From: Desulfovibrio sp. OttesenSCG-928-I05
GTDB lineage: Bacteria; Desulfobacterota; Desulfovibrionia; Desulfovibrionales; Desulfovibrionaceae
DNA length: 39,354 nucleotides
Direction: 5' to 3'
NCBI GenBank assembly: GCA_030266385.1
Contig: JAJDHY010000002.1
Location: 1-39,354 of the forward strand
How positions within the stretch are numbered: position 1 is the stretch's first letter; every line of letters begins with the position of its first letter. Below are positions 1 through 13,400 of the stretch, one piece after another. A program made the translations under genes and the position numbers. Below the pieces are notes generated by a model. The model did not search any database. It had not been told where the DNA came from and was given only the letters and a program-made list of their open reading frames with translations.

Positions 1-960
1 GGCACGTCCAAACTGCTGTCGCTCTATGACTTTCGGCTGAAACGCCTGTACGAGGCGGAAAACGGCAGACCCGGCGAAGGCAGCCAGCGCCACGGCAGAA
101 ACGGCAAAGACCTTGTCGTGGAACTGCCGCTCGGCACCCAGCTGTATGAGGTGACGGAAGAAGGGGAAAGACCCTTTGCCGACCTTTCGGACCCGGACGC
201 GGAAATCGTGGTCGCCATGGGCGGACGGGGCGGTAAGGGGAACGAATTCTTCAAGAGTTCGACCATGCGTGCCCCGCGCTTTTCCCAACCGGGAGAAGAG
301 GGCGAAGCCAGAACGCTGCGCCTTGAACTCAAGATTCTTGCCGACTGCGGCTTGCTGGGCTTGCCCAACGCGGGAAAATCGACCTTTATCAGCAAGGTTT
401 CCGCAGCCAAGCCGAAAATCGCGGCCTATCCTTTCACCACAATCATACCCAATCTGGGCGTCATGCTGGATGACGGGGATTATGACCGGCGCATGGTCAT
501 CGCGGATATCCCCGGCCTGATTGAAGGCGCTGCCAGCGGGGCCGGACTGGGGCACCGTTTTTTGCGGCATGTGGAACGCACCCGTTTTCTGCTGCACCTG
601 TTGAGCATTGAAGATGTGAACGAAGACGACCCCTTTGCCGGGTTTGACATGATCAATACGGAACTGGAGCTGTTTGACGAAGCGCTCGCGGAGCGGCGGC
701 AAATTGAAGTTATCAACAAGATCGATTTGGCCTCCCCGGAACGGGTGGAAGAAGTGCGTGCTCTGGCTGAAGAGGAAGGGCGGGATATCTTCTTCATTTC
801 CGCGTTGACGGGCGAAGGGGTGGATGAACTGGTGGACGCCATGTGGGCGTTGCAGCGCGAACTGGCCATGAACGACCCGCTGATCAGGGTACGTGAACTG
901 GAACGTGAAGACGACAGCGACGACGATGACGCGACGGAAGTCGTCTGGACACGCGAATAA
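1..960 (+). CDS. obgE: GTPase ObgE/CgtA, 5' end outside window
   Basis: Frame is open from base 1. Gly-rich Obg fold (GGRGGKGNEFFKSSTMRAPRFSQPGEEGE), then G1 GLPNAGKST, G3 DIPGLIEGA, G4 NKID. Confidence 0.95.
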   Translation, partial: GTSKLLSLYDFRLKRLYEAENGRPGEGSQRHGRNGKDLVVELPLGTQLYEVTEEGERPFADLSDPDAEIVVAMGGRGGKGNEFFKSSTMRAPRFSQPGEEGEARTLRLELKILADCGLLGLPNAGKSTFISKVSAAKPKIAAYPFTTIIPNLGVMLDDGDYDRRMVIADIPGLIEGAASGAGLGHRFLRHVERTRFLLHLLSIEDVNEDDPFAGFDMINTELELFDEALAERRQIEVINKIDLASPERVEEVRALAEEEGRDIFFISALTGEGVDELVDAMWALQRELAMNDPLIRVRELEREDDSDDDDATEVVWTRE

Positions 961-991
961 TTTCCGGCTTCGGCAAGGAAGGATGGGTGGT

Positions 992-2212
992 ATGAGCGAT
1001 CCAGTGCACAGCGCGCCAGACCGCGACAACGGCTCTTTTTACCGGTCGCTTCTTCCGGTGCTTTTTGTGTCCCTGGTCTTTTTCAGCAACTACACGGACC
1101 GGGCCATTCTTGGCCCGCTTCTGGTGCATATGGAAAAGGATCTGGGTATCGACCATGTGACGTCGACATCGCTTCTGCTTTTTCTTTCTTCCGGGTTCTG
1201 TGTGGGCATCCTGTTTTCGGGATTCGCCACCGCGTTGATCAAACCCGGACGGGTCATCAGCTTTTCCGCCATGGGCTGCGGCGCTACCTTGCTGTTCCTG
1301 TCGCGCCTGACGACCATTGGTGAGGCGCGTATCCTCTTTGCCATCCTCGGCCTTTTCGGCGGCTTTTATCTGACGGCCGCCATGGCGACGCTGCGCAGTC
1401 TGGTACGTCCGGAAGACTGGAGCAGGGCCATTGCCGTGCACGAACTGGCTCCGGCTCTCAGTTTTATCCTGTCGCCCCTTATCGCGGAAACGGCCTACGC
1501 TTTCTGGGGATGGCAGGGGGCCATGCAGGGAATGGGCATGGTGTCGCTCGCCATAGGCGGATCGTTCCTGCTGTTCGGAAAAGGCGGTTCGGAAACGACG
1601 GATAAACCGTCGCTTTCCGGGGTTATCGCGGGGCTCAGGAATCCCGTTCTCTGGGTCTTCATGTGGATGTTCGCCCTGGCTGTCGGGGGAGAATTCGCGC
1701 CGTACAGCGTGTTGCCGCTTTCCCTGACGGCGGAGCAGGGTTTTGACAGCGCGGAAGCGTCCCGGCTTTTATCCCTCTCCCGTCTAGCCTGCCCGTTTGG
1801 CGTGCTGTTTGGCGGCTGGGCGGCCATGCGGCTCGGCGCGAAGCGGACCATCGCCTCTTTTTTGCTGGTGCACGGGCTTTCTCTTGCGGCGCTGTCGCTT
1901 CCTGTTTCACTTGTCGGGAAAAGCGGCCTTTTTCTGGCCATGACCGCGCAGGGCGCTGCTTCGGCCTTTGTGTTTCCGGCGTTGTTCACCCTGTTTGCCC
2001 GCTCTTTTCCCTATGGGCAGCAAGCCATGCTGCTTGCTATCGCCGTTCCGGCCGCGACGTACCTCGGGACCGGGTGCGCGCCGTTCCTTCTGGGCACAGC
2101 GGGGGAATACTGGGGCTTTTCGTACGGCTATCTGGCGTTCGGAATTATCTGTCTGGCGACGTTGCCCGTACTGCTCGTCAGTGAGCGCAACGTGAATAAT
2201 GACACGGCGTGA
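992..2212 (+). CDS. MFS-type transporter
   Basis: Multi-TM protein with MFS-like N-terminal half; AAGGAAGGA upstream of ATG 992 (983 also possible). Confidence 0.8.
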   Translation: MSDPVHSAPDRDNGSFYRSLLPVLFVSLVFFSNYTDRAILGPLLVHMEKDLGIDHVTSTSLLLFLSSGFCVGILFSGFATALIKPGRVISFSAMGCGATLLFLSRLTTIGEARILFAILGLFGGFYLTAAMATLRSLVRPEDWSRAIAVHELAPALSFILSPLIAETAYAFWGWQGAMQGMGMVSLAIGGSFLLFGKGGSETTDKPSLSGVIAGLRNPVLWVFMWMFALAVGGEFAPYSVLPLSLTAEQGFDSAEASRLLSLSRLACPFGVLFGGWAAMRLGAKRTIASFLLVHGLSLAALSLPVSLVGKSGLFLAMTAQGAASAFVFPALFTLFARSFPYGQQAMLLAIAVPAATYLGTGCAPFLLGTAGEYWGFSYGYLAFGIICLATLPVLLVSERNVNNDTA

Positions 2213-2239
2213 CCCGTCTGCGCTAAACGTCCCGAATGT

Positions 2240-2276
2240 AAACAGGGCACACGGCGCTATGCCGCGTGCCCTGTTT
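2240..2276. terminator. Hairpin between convergent genes, possibly a bidirectional terminator
   Basis: AAACAGGGCAC ... GTGCCCTGTTT, 11-bp perfect stem between two convergent stop codons. Confidence 0.7.
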
Positions 2277-2300
2277 GTATAATCGGGATGACAGTACGAT

Positions 2301-3056
2301 TTATTGCCGTTCAAAGAATTCCAGGAACTTTCGGAAATCCTTGCCGTGCTGCTCAAGGAACAGCAGCACGTTTTCAGGCGAGGTGTTAATAATGTGTTCA
2401 ATCGGAAAGTGCGCCGCTTCAACGATTTTGAGCGCTTCGTCAAAATGGCCCATGCTGTGGGTGTGGTGCGCGTCTGACCCGAGGGTTACGAGGCCTCCGG
2501 CCTTTCCATGTTCCCTGATCAGGGCGATGCAGTTTTCAAAGCTGCCCTTACGGGTGAACTTGAACGAGGCGTTGTTCACTTCCAGCGCGACGTTATGCTT
2601 CACCGCCGCCGCCGCGACGGCTTCCGGATCCACAGGGAATTCCGGGTTGCCGGGGTGGGAGATAATATGCACCTTGCCGCTTTCAATAGTGCGGATCATC
2701 AGTTCGGTATTTTTCTCGCAGCTTTGCGGCTCTATGCAAGGCTGGTGGAATCCCGCGAGCACGATATCCAGTTCATCCAGAATGTCATCCGGGCAATCCA
2801 GGCCGTCTTCCAGAATATTTGCCTCAATACCGCGCAGAATCCCTACGCCATAGAGCACATGGGGGATAACCCGCAGGTTTTTGAAGTGCCAGGGGTGCGG
2901 GGCGGCGGGCAATGCGGGGCCGTGGTCCGTCATGGCGAAAAGGCGTATCCCCAGTGTCTTGGCGTGCTGGGCGTATTCGTTGACCGTGCTGTAGGCGTGG
3001 GCGCTGGCAACGGTATGGACGTGCAGGTCTGCGGAATACAGAGCTTTACGGGGCAT
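2301..3056 (-). CDS. PHP-domain phosphoesterase, YcdX-like
   Basis: YSADLHVHTVAS, AMTDHGPALP, GIEANI, ISHPGNPEFP, GSDAHHTHSMG motifs. Confidence 0.88.
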   Translation of the reverse strand: MPRKALYSADLHVHTVASAHAYSTVNEYAQHAKTLGIRLFAMTDHGPALPAAPHPWHFKNLRVIPHVLYGVGILRGIEANILEDGLDCPDDILDELDIVLAGFHQPCIEPQSCEKNTELMIRTIESGKVHIISHPGNPEFPVDPEAVAAAAVKHNVALEVNNASFKFTRKGSFENCIALIREHGKAGGLVTLGSDAHHTHSMGHFDEALKIVEAAHFPIEHIINTSPENVLLFLEQHGKDFRKFLEFFERQ

Positions 3057-3097
3057 GGTGTTTCCTCACATGCAGTATGGTTGCAGCCGCGACGATG

Positions 3098-6832
<3,735 letters not shown>

Positions 6833-7073
6833 TTCATTCCTTCAAACCGTTACCTGAAGCAGATGAAACGTTACAATATGTCATCCGCACTGTGCAAGGA
6901 TTTGTCCTCACAGCTTGCCGACAAAGGGGGGGGGCGGTTTGCCGGCCGCCGAACACCCGTCCGCAAGCGGGACTCCTCCAGAGTATGCGCAGAGGTATTA
7001 GCACAGAATGAAAAAAATAAACATGCTTTTCCTACATAGTAAGGGAAAAAATGATAATTCCGGTTGTGCGGCG

Positions 7074-7973
7074 TTACAACGCGTTACCGAATGCGAATAG
7101 CGCCCCGTTGGGGACATTGGCAAAAACTTTTGTGCCGTACGCGATGGTTTCCCTCTCCAGAACCATGGCGGGCCACGGACCGAATTCGGCACTGAACGCC
7201 TTGAGCAGCGCGATGCCGGTGGGCGTCACGGTTTCGCCGCTGGCGGCAAAGCCGGTGACGGGCACGCCGTGCAGCATACGCAAAACAGCCGGGGCGGGCG
7301 AAGGAATTTCACCGTGGGCGCAGCGGATGACGCCGTCACATACGGGGAGCGGCCCGCAGATGAACCGGACGGGGGCCAGCGTGACAAACAGAGACGCGGC
7401 AAGGCAGATATCCAGAATACTGTCCAGCGCGCCAACCTCATGGAAGGTGACGGAGGCCGCGTCTTTCGCGTGTACCGCGCCTTCGGCTTCCGCGATAATA
7501 CGGAACGCCTCCACCGCCAGTTCTTTGGCTTCAGGGGCCATGGCGCCTGCCTGGATGAGCGCACGAATATCCGTGAAACTGCGGTGGGCGTGCTCGTGCG
7601 GAAGGGAAACCGCACCGCCCAGGCCGCTGACGGCGTTGACCATGCGCTTTTCCAGGCTGAAAGACCCCGGACCAAGTTCCTTTATGCCAATTGCGGCGGT
7701 CAGGTCATCCAGCAGCTTTTGATCGGCATCGAGCAGCCCCGCAAGACCGGCGACCATGATATCACCGGCGATGCCGCTGTACGGACGGAGCACGAGAACA
7801 GGCGCGCCGTGCGGGATGTCATGGCTGTGATGTCCATGATCGTGCCCGTGATGGTGTCCCGCGTGGTCGTGGTGATGGTCATGGCTGTGTCCGTGTGTAT
7901 GATCGTGCCCATGCTCATGATCGTGTTCGTGCGTATGGGCGTGATGTTCCGTATGGGATGATTCTTTATGCAT
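7074..7973 (-). CDS. LarC-family (DUF111) N-terminal-domain-only protein with His-rich N-terminus
   Basis: 27 His among first 55 residues, then LarC-like YSGIAGDIMVAGLAGLL, HRSFTDIRALI, VTFHEVGALDSILDI, RCAHGEIPSPAPAVLRML, ETVTPTGIALL. Stops after IAYGTKVFANVPNGALFAFGNAL. Confidence 0.85.
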   Translation of the reverse strand: MHKESSHTEHHAHTHEHDHEHGHDHTHGHSHDHHHDHAGHHHGHDHGHHSHDIPHGAPVLVLRPYSGIAGDIMVAGLAGLLDADQKLLDDLTAAIGIKELGPGSFSLEKRMVNAVSGLGGAVSLPHEHAHRSFTDIRALIQAGAMAPEAKELAVEAFRIIAEAEGAVHAKDAASVTFHEVGALDSILDICLAASLFVTLAPVRFICGPLPVCDGVIRCAHGEIPSPAPAVLRMLHGVPVTGFAASGETVTPTGIALLKAFSAEFGPWPAMVLERETIAYGTKVFANVPNGALFAFGNAL

Positions 7974-7992
7974 TGTATTTCTCCGCTACGTG

Positions 7993-9045
7993 CTAGTCGA
8001 TAAACAGGCTGGTCCGGCTCCCGGCAGGTACGACTTCGCCGACAATACAGGCGAGGTCGCCGCCGTCTTCAAGGCGGGATCGGGCTTCCACAATCGCGCC
8101 CGGCGGTACCGCCAGAATGAGGCCACCGGATGTCTGGGCGTCAAAGATAAGGTCAACGGCGCTCTGCGCGACGCCCGCCGCGATATGGGTTTGTTGTTCC
8201 ATATGCAGACGGTTGGCGTGGCTGCCCTGCGGCACAAGCCCCATGGCGGCAAGCTCGCGCGCACCCTTCATGGAGGGGATGGCGGAAGAATCCAGCCGGA
8301 TGGAGACGCCGGAAGCTTCGGCCATTTCCAGCAGGTGGCCGCCAAGCCCGAACCCCGTCACGTCGGTGGCCGCTTTCAGGGAAAGGGCTTCGACCACGCC
8401 CCCGGCGTTCCGGTTGAGCCGGGAACACCAGCTGGTGATTTCGCGTTCAAAGGCGTCGCAGCCTTCCCAGCGGGCTTTCAGGGCCGTGGCCAGAATGCCG
8501 CTGCCCAGCGCCTTGGTAAGGATGAGGGTGTCGCCCGTGTTCAGGCCCGCATTGGTCGCGAAATTGTCAGGGTCAACCAGTCCGGTGACGGAAAGGCCGA
8601 ATTTCAGTTCGTCGTCCTGAACGCTGTGTCCTCCGGCAAGAACCGCTCCGGCTTCGCCGACCGCGTCCGCCCCGCCTTGCAGGATGGCGGCGAATACTTC
8701 CTCCGGCAGCGCACAGACCGGGAAACAGGCTATGTTCATCGCCGTCCAGGGGGTGCCGCCCATGGCGTAGACATCGGAGAGGGCGTTGGCCGCCGCGATG
8801 CGCCCGAACATATACGGATCATTAACGATGGGCGTGAGAAAGTCCACCGTCTGAACCAGCGCCTTGCCCGAAGGCACGCGCACGATGGCGGCGTCTTCGT
8901 TATGGCTCATGGAACTCAGAAGGCGATTATCTGTATCCGCAGGGCGGCGCAGGCCGCCCAGAAAGCGCTCCAGGTCCCCCGGAGCAACCTTGGCGGCTCA
9001 ACCGGCGGTTTTGGCTATATCAACAAGCCTGCGATCCTGGATCAT
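7993..9045 (-). CDS. selD: Selenide, water dikinase SelD, selenocysteine-containing (UGA recoded at 8998..9000)
   Basis: ATG 9045, TGA at 9000-8998 and the ORF-track ATG 8910 are all in one frame, giving MIQDRRLVDIAKTAG-U-AAKVAPGDLERFLGG...SHNEDAAIV...TVDFLTPIVNDPYMFGRIAAANALSDVYAMGG. Sec aligns with the SelD catalytic Cys/Sec in a G-[CU]-x-x-K context. Confidence 0.93.
8967..8985 (-). promoter_or_regulatory. Candidate bacterial SECIS apical hairpin
   Basis: 12 nt after UGA: GCTCC-GGGGGACCT-GGAGC, G-rich loop start; possible outer AAG/CTT pairing across an internal loop. Confidence 0.6.
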
Positions 9046-9186
9046 TATATTTCCCGTTGCATAAAATGTTGCCCTTTCGGAATACCCGAAAAGGATATCC
9101 AATGAATTTACGGCGAAAGAGCAGGACTGGCAAGCCCGCTTTCTCGCTCGCTTGACTTCGGGGGCGATCAAGGCAATTGTGCCCAC

Positions 9187-9867
9187 ATGTGTGGATTCTT
9201 ATTGCCGCGTGGCGTTTTGATTTGTTGCGTGCTGCTGCTGGCGGCCTCGTGCGTGCCTTCGGGCGTTCGTTTATATCCTGGCGTACCAGTCCCGGCTGTG
9301 GTGTATGATGGCGCGTCGCTGGAGTATTTTTACGCTCTCACGCCCATACCCGCTCCTGCCGTCCGCGTTCGCGTAACGGAAAACGGGCTGGTGGAGCCGG
9401 GCGGTCCGACGGTTCCGGGGGATTATCTGCCGGAATCCTTCAGCCGGGAGATCGCGGCGCGTCTTGATTTGCGTTCCTTTCCTTCCCTGCTCGCGCTCCC
9501 CGCGGGTTTCGGTGCTTTGACGCATCAGGGGCGGGGATGGGATGCGGAATACCGGGATGAGCGATCCTGCTCCTTTGCTTCCGGAATCGGCACCTGTACG
9601 TATACATTTGTCGCTTCTTTTGATTATACGGGCGACGGGTTGCGTGACTGGCTTTTTGTCTCGTCCCAGCAGGTCCCGGCGGAAGACGCCCCCATGCTGA
9701 TTCTCTGGCTGCTGGCTGAATCCCCCATGCCGGGAGATGATCTGCTTGCCGTGCGGCTTCTCGGATTTGAAGAACGCTACGGTATCGGCGGGAGCAGGGC
9801 TGTTATGAACGCCGCCGAAGTGCCGCATCACATTGCCGCACTGCGCGGGAAACTGGGGTTGCAGTAG
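9187..9867 (+). CDS. Putative lipoprotein of unknown function
   Basis: Signal sequence with lipobox-like LLAASC; divergent from selD. Confidence 0.65.
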   Translation: MCGFLLPRGVLICCVLLLAASCVPSGVRLYPGVPVPAVVYDGASLEYFYALTPIPAPAVRVRVTENGLVEPGGPTVPGDYLPESFSREIAARLDLRSFPSLLALPAGFGALTHQGRGWDAEYRDERSCSFASGIGTCTYTFVASFDYTGDGLRDWLFVSSQQVPAEDAPMLILWLLAESPMPGDDLLAVRLLGFEERYGIGGSRAVMNAAEVPHHIAALRGKLGLQ

Positions 9868-9944
9868 ATTTTCCTCCGCCCGCGCCCCTGGCGGCATGCT
9901 CCGCTCGGGGCTACTGTGTTTCATAAACCGGAGACGGGCGTTTT

Positions 9945-12110
9945 TTACCGGAAGTCCGCCCCAGTGGCTTTGGGCGAGAGGCACGAACCGAGTGTTTTGT
10001 ACAGCATGTCCGCGTCAATCGGCTTCCCGATATGGCTGTTCATACCTGCCGCCAGACAGCGTTCCACATCCTCTCTGAATACATTGGCCGTCATGGCGAC
10101 AATGGGAACCGTTTTCGCCGCCGCGCAATCGGATGACCGGATGATGCGCGTCGCTTCATAACCGTCCATTTCAGGCATTTGAATGTCCATAAGGATCAGA
10201 TCGTACTTGTCCGGCTGCTCCGCGAACATGGTAACGGCTTCCCGGCCGTCTTCGGCAAACACAATCGCCGCGCCCGTACCTTCTAGTATTTCTTTGATAA
10301 TTTCCCTGTTTATTTCAACGTCTTCAGCGACCATGAAGGTTTGCCCATGGTAGTTGCGATTGTTCTGTAATATCGCCGTTTGCTGCAATCCGGTCTCTTC
10401 AAGGGAAGGGGTTGTGCATTCGTTTATACAGTTCTGCAGTATGGAGGGAAAGAGCGGCTTGGAAATAAAACGATCTACGCCCGCTTGTGTCGCCTCAGCT
10501 TCGATATCACTCCATTCCGCGACGGAAATCATTATGATAATCGCGTTATCCATTGTAATCTTTTTTATTTCCCTGGTCAGCTCTATGCCGTTCATATGCG
10601 GCATTTGCCAATCAATAAAAAAGATAGTGTATGGATTATTGCTTTGATTTTGCAGAAGATGCAGGGCTTCGTATCCGTCCGCTGCGACATCACAGGGCAG
10701 GCCGAGCGAGGGCATAATGTCGGTGAAATACTCGCGAACTTCCGGTGAATCATCAACAGCAAGAATGCGTACACCGTCTTTGCTTACAACTCGTTTCACC
10801 CGTGGTTTCGCGTCGCCCGGTTCATAGCGTATCGTAAATATGAACCGCGCGCCGTGCCCAAGCTCCGACTCTATCCATATCTTTCCGCCCATCAGTTCAA
10901 CGATTCGTCTGGAAATGGCGAGCCCCAGCCCGGTGCCGCCGTACTTGCGGGCAGTTCCCCCGTCCGCCTGTTCAAAGGATGTGAACAGGCGCGATTGTTG
11001 TTCAGGCGAGATGCCTATTCCGGTATCAGCGACCTCGATTTGAAGCATGGGGCCGTTTTCCGGATCCGGTATGTTTTTCGCGTGGAGCGTGATGGTTCCG
11101 CCTTCGGGAGTAAACTTGGTGGCGTTCGTCAGGAGGTTGGTGATAACCTGTGCGAGGCGTAGTTCGTCGCCGTGGATATGCTCGGGGATTGTATCATCCA
11201 GGGTGACGACAAATGTCTGGTTCTTTTCCTCGACACGGAAATTTATGACGTTTGTGACATCCATCAACATGTTTTCAAATACAAACGTATCAGAAGACAA
11301 CTCCAGTTTATTCGCCTCAATTTTTGACATATCGAGTATGTCGTTAATAACGCCAAGCAAATGTCTGGAAGCGCCAGCTATCTTATCAAGGCAATATTCC
11401 TTCTTTTCCGCGTCGTGTGAGTTTTTCGCTATGTTGGTCATACCGATGATGGCGTTCATCGGCGTTCTCATTTCATGGCTCATACGGGACAGGAATTCGC
11501 CTTTTGCAATGCTGGCCTGTTCCGCTATTTCTTTTGACCGCATCAACTCTGTAATATCATGCATAATGACAAGGACTCCGGCAAATTCACCGTCATCTTT
11601 ATCAAAAGGCAGAATGGTTACCTGATATTTGCTGGTCTCTGTCGAGACTTCAATATATTTTTTTCCCTTTGTGCCACTTTCGGAAAATATACTTTCTTTT
11701 ACCAGGGATGTTAGTTCTTCCGTAAAGACGGGCGGGCAGTACCTTTCAACAATACTGTCAAGTTTTCTTCCCTGTAAAATAGAAATATCGTCAATGCCGA
11801 TAATACTGCGTGTAGAGCGGGTGCCCAGCAAAAAATTTGCGGCATCATCAAATATAAACATTGGGTCCGGGCATGATTCCAAAAGAAGGCGGACGTACAT
11901 TTCCTGCTTCTGCTTTTCCCCGGTAATTATTTTGTTAAGCGCCGCGTGCGTCTCGATATTCAGTTTGTCTATTTCATTGCGCTTGATAATAGTCCGGAGT
12001 TCCCGTGCGAGCTTGTTTTTTTCAACCTCGGCGGCCTTCAGTTTTTGCAGTAGCTCGTCATATTCGTCTTTTGGAATATTCACATATTCATGGCTGACGT
12101 CAAATGCCAC
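9945..12110 (-). CDS. Soluble hybrid histidine kinase (coiled coil-PAS-HisKA-HATPase-REC-REC)
   Basis: No TM seen; MSHEMRTPMNAIIGMT, GGTGLGLAIS, receivers ILAVDDSPEVRE...FFIDWQMP and MVAEDVEINRE...LILMDIQMP. Confidence 0.92.
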   Translation of the reverse strand: MAFDVSHEYVNIPKDEYDELLQKLKAAEVEKNKLARELRTIIKRNEIDKLNIETHAALNKIITGEKQKQEMYVRLLLESCPDPMFIFDDAANFLLGTRSTRSIIGIDDISILQGRKLDSIVERYCPPVFTEELTSLVKESIFSESGTKGKKYIEVSTETSKYQVTILPFDKDDGEFAGVLVIMHDITELMRSKEIAEQASIAKGEFLSRMSHEMRTPMNAIIGMTNIAKNSHDAEKKEYCLDKIAGASRHLLGVINDILDMSKIEANKLELSSDTFVFENMLMDVTNVINFRVEEKNQTFVVTLDDTIPEHIHGDELRLAQVITNLLTNATKFTPEGGTITLHAKNIPDPENGPMLQIEVADTGIGISPEQQSRLFTSFEQADGGTARKYGGTGLGLAISRRIVELMGGKIWIESELGHGARFIFTIRYEPGDAKPRVKRVVSKDGVRILAVDDSPEVREYFTDIMPSLGLPCDVAADGYEALHLLQNQSNNPYTIFFIDWQMPHMNGIELTREIKKITMDNAIIIMISVAEWSDIEAEATQAGVDRFISKPLFPSILQNCINECTTPSLEETGLQQTAILQNNRNYHGQTFMVAEDVEINREIIKEILEGTGAAIVFAEDGREAVTMFAEQPDKYDLILMDIQMPEMDGYEATRIIRSSDCAAAKTVPIVAMTANVFREDVERCLAAGMNSHIGKPIDADMLYKTLGSCLSPKATGADFR

Positions 12111-12140
12111 AGCGCCTCCGCATGTTACTTTACGTGACCA

Positions 12141-13316
12141 TCAGACAATAAGGATGACCAGCGAATAGTTGTGAAATCTGTTTGCCGGGCCGGACTCCTT
12201 AAAGGATGTCGGGCATATTTCACCACCGGAATACCCCGCCATAAAGGGAATTGACGGGTCTATCGCATCTTTTGCAGTCTCCAGTTCTATTACAGGATGT
12301 ACCCGCTGCGTTAACAGACGCCGCACAATGCAGGGGAATATCAGAACGCCGTTTATATCGGGCAATGTGTTGATATGCTCAATTGCCTGACGGGTTGTTG
12401 ATAAAACGCCTTCCGGGGTGCAGGTAAGCAGTGAGAAGGTCGATCCTTCATACACATCCCCGCGAAAAATCGCTGTTCCGTCATCCGTAAAGGAAACATG
12501 ACCGCGCACAACGGGAATACCGTCATAATCGTCACGTTTTTTCTGATCTATGACAAAGGGCATGAACAAATAGCTTTCGGCCAGTGTACCGTTATTTGCG
12601 AACCCTATACTTTCAAAGTATGTGTACGCGTTCATATTGTTTATTTCCTGCACGAACGGTCCGGTTGCTTTTGTCACCTCTCCCTTGTATGGCAAAACGT
12701 TCTCTTCCGGGAGCGTGCCGACAAGAAAACGGGGATTTATGTTTCCGTAGCACAGGACAAAGGATACAGCCGATTTGTAATTGACGCCGTTATATATGGT
12801 TTCGCTCGTATCAAACGTAAGCGTATCGTCTATTGCGATTGATCCAAAGACAGGAACCCCGGGCAGTACTTTTTCCCAGGCATAGATATAGGCGTCTCCG
12901 GCGTACTGTAAAAGAAGCGGGGGGAACGTGATGACCAGTTTGGGCGTTTCTGTGGTTCCGGCGGATGCGATGGTGAAGGCGTCGTGAACCGGTCCGTCAA
13001 TGCCGTCATCCACATCGGCGGTTACCCCGGTTCTGAAATGGACGTCACTGGACGTCATGACAAAAAGCGTCAGTATAAGCTCGCCAACCCCGCCATTGAC
13101 AGCCTGGGAGGATGTCGTCATCCCCACACATTCAAAGGGCAGGTTTTCACTGAGATGTTTTACAACTCCGGATTCAATAAATTCCGGGTGGCATAGTATG
13201 ATTCCAACCGAATGCTCAAGAAACGTGATTTTTTCTTCAAGCTGTTCCCGGATTTCTTTGAGGGCTCGCTCCGGATCGTCAATTTCGTAAGTAAAAACAC
13301 TCACGCAGTGCAACAT
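12141..13316 (-). CDS. FIST-domain (FIST_N/FIST_C) sensory protein
   Basis: FIST-like layout (VGIILCHPEF, FECVGMTTSSQAVNGG, FGSIAIDDTLTFDTSETIYNG, C-terminal FMAGYSGGEICP). SD AAGGAG; same strand as the kinase, about 30 nt upstream of it. Confidence 0.82.
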   Translation of the reverse strand: MLHCVSVFTYEIDDPERALKEIREQLEEKITFLEHSVGIILCHPEFIESGVVKHLSENLPFECVGMTTSSQAVNGGVGELILTLFVMTSSDVHFRTGVTADVDDGIDGPVHDAFTIASAGTTETPKLVITFPPLLLQYAGDAYIYAWEKVLPGVPVFGSIAIDDTLTFDTSETIYNGVNYKSAVSFVLCYGNINPRFLVGTLPEENVLPYKGEVTKATGPFVQEINNMNAYTYFESIGFANNGTLAESYLFMPFVIDQKKRDDYDGIPVVRGHVSFTDDGTAIFRGDVYEGSTFSLLTCTPEGVLSTTRQAIEHINTLPDINGVLIFPCIVRRLLTQRVHPVIELETAKDAIDPSIPFMAGYSGGEICPTSFKESGPANRFHNYSLVILIV

Positions 13317-13386
13317 ATATACTCCTTCCGGTATCCGGCCATGGGGGGATACGGGGTATTGGAATTGTTTTTTGAGCTACGCAAGA

Positions 13387-13400
13387 GTGATAACAATCAC
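13387..13400. promoter_or_regulatory. CRP/FNR-superfamily-like palindrome upstream of the FIST gene
   Basis: GTGATAACAATCAC = GTGA-N6-TCAC, about 70-85 nt upstream of the FIST start. Confidence 0.35.

Noticed and set aside
7990-9105. 371-aa plus-strand ORF over selD
   Set aside because: Antisense to the well-supported selD.
9111-9175. Possible structured RNA or tRNA-Sec near selD
   Set aside because: Inspected for a selC-like fold; no acceptor stem or T-arm pattern found.
8998-9186. 62-aa minus ORF ending at the selD UGA
   Set aside because: Its last residues are the selD N-terminus; the UGA is explained by Sec recoding rather than a separate gene. A longer SelD start upstream of 9045 is unlikely because ATG 9045 has GGGAA as SD.
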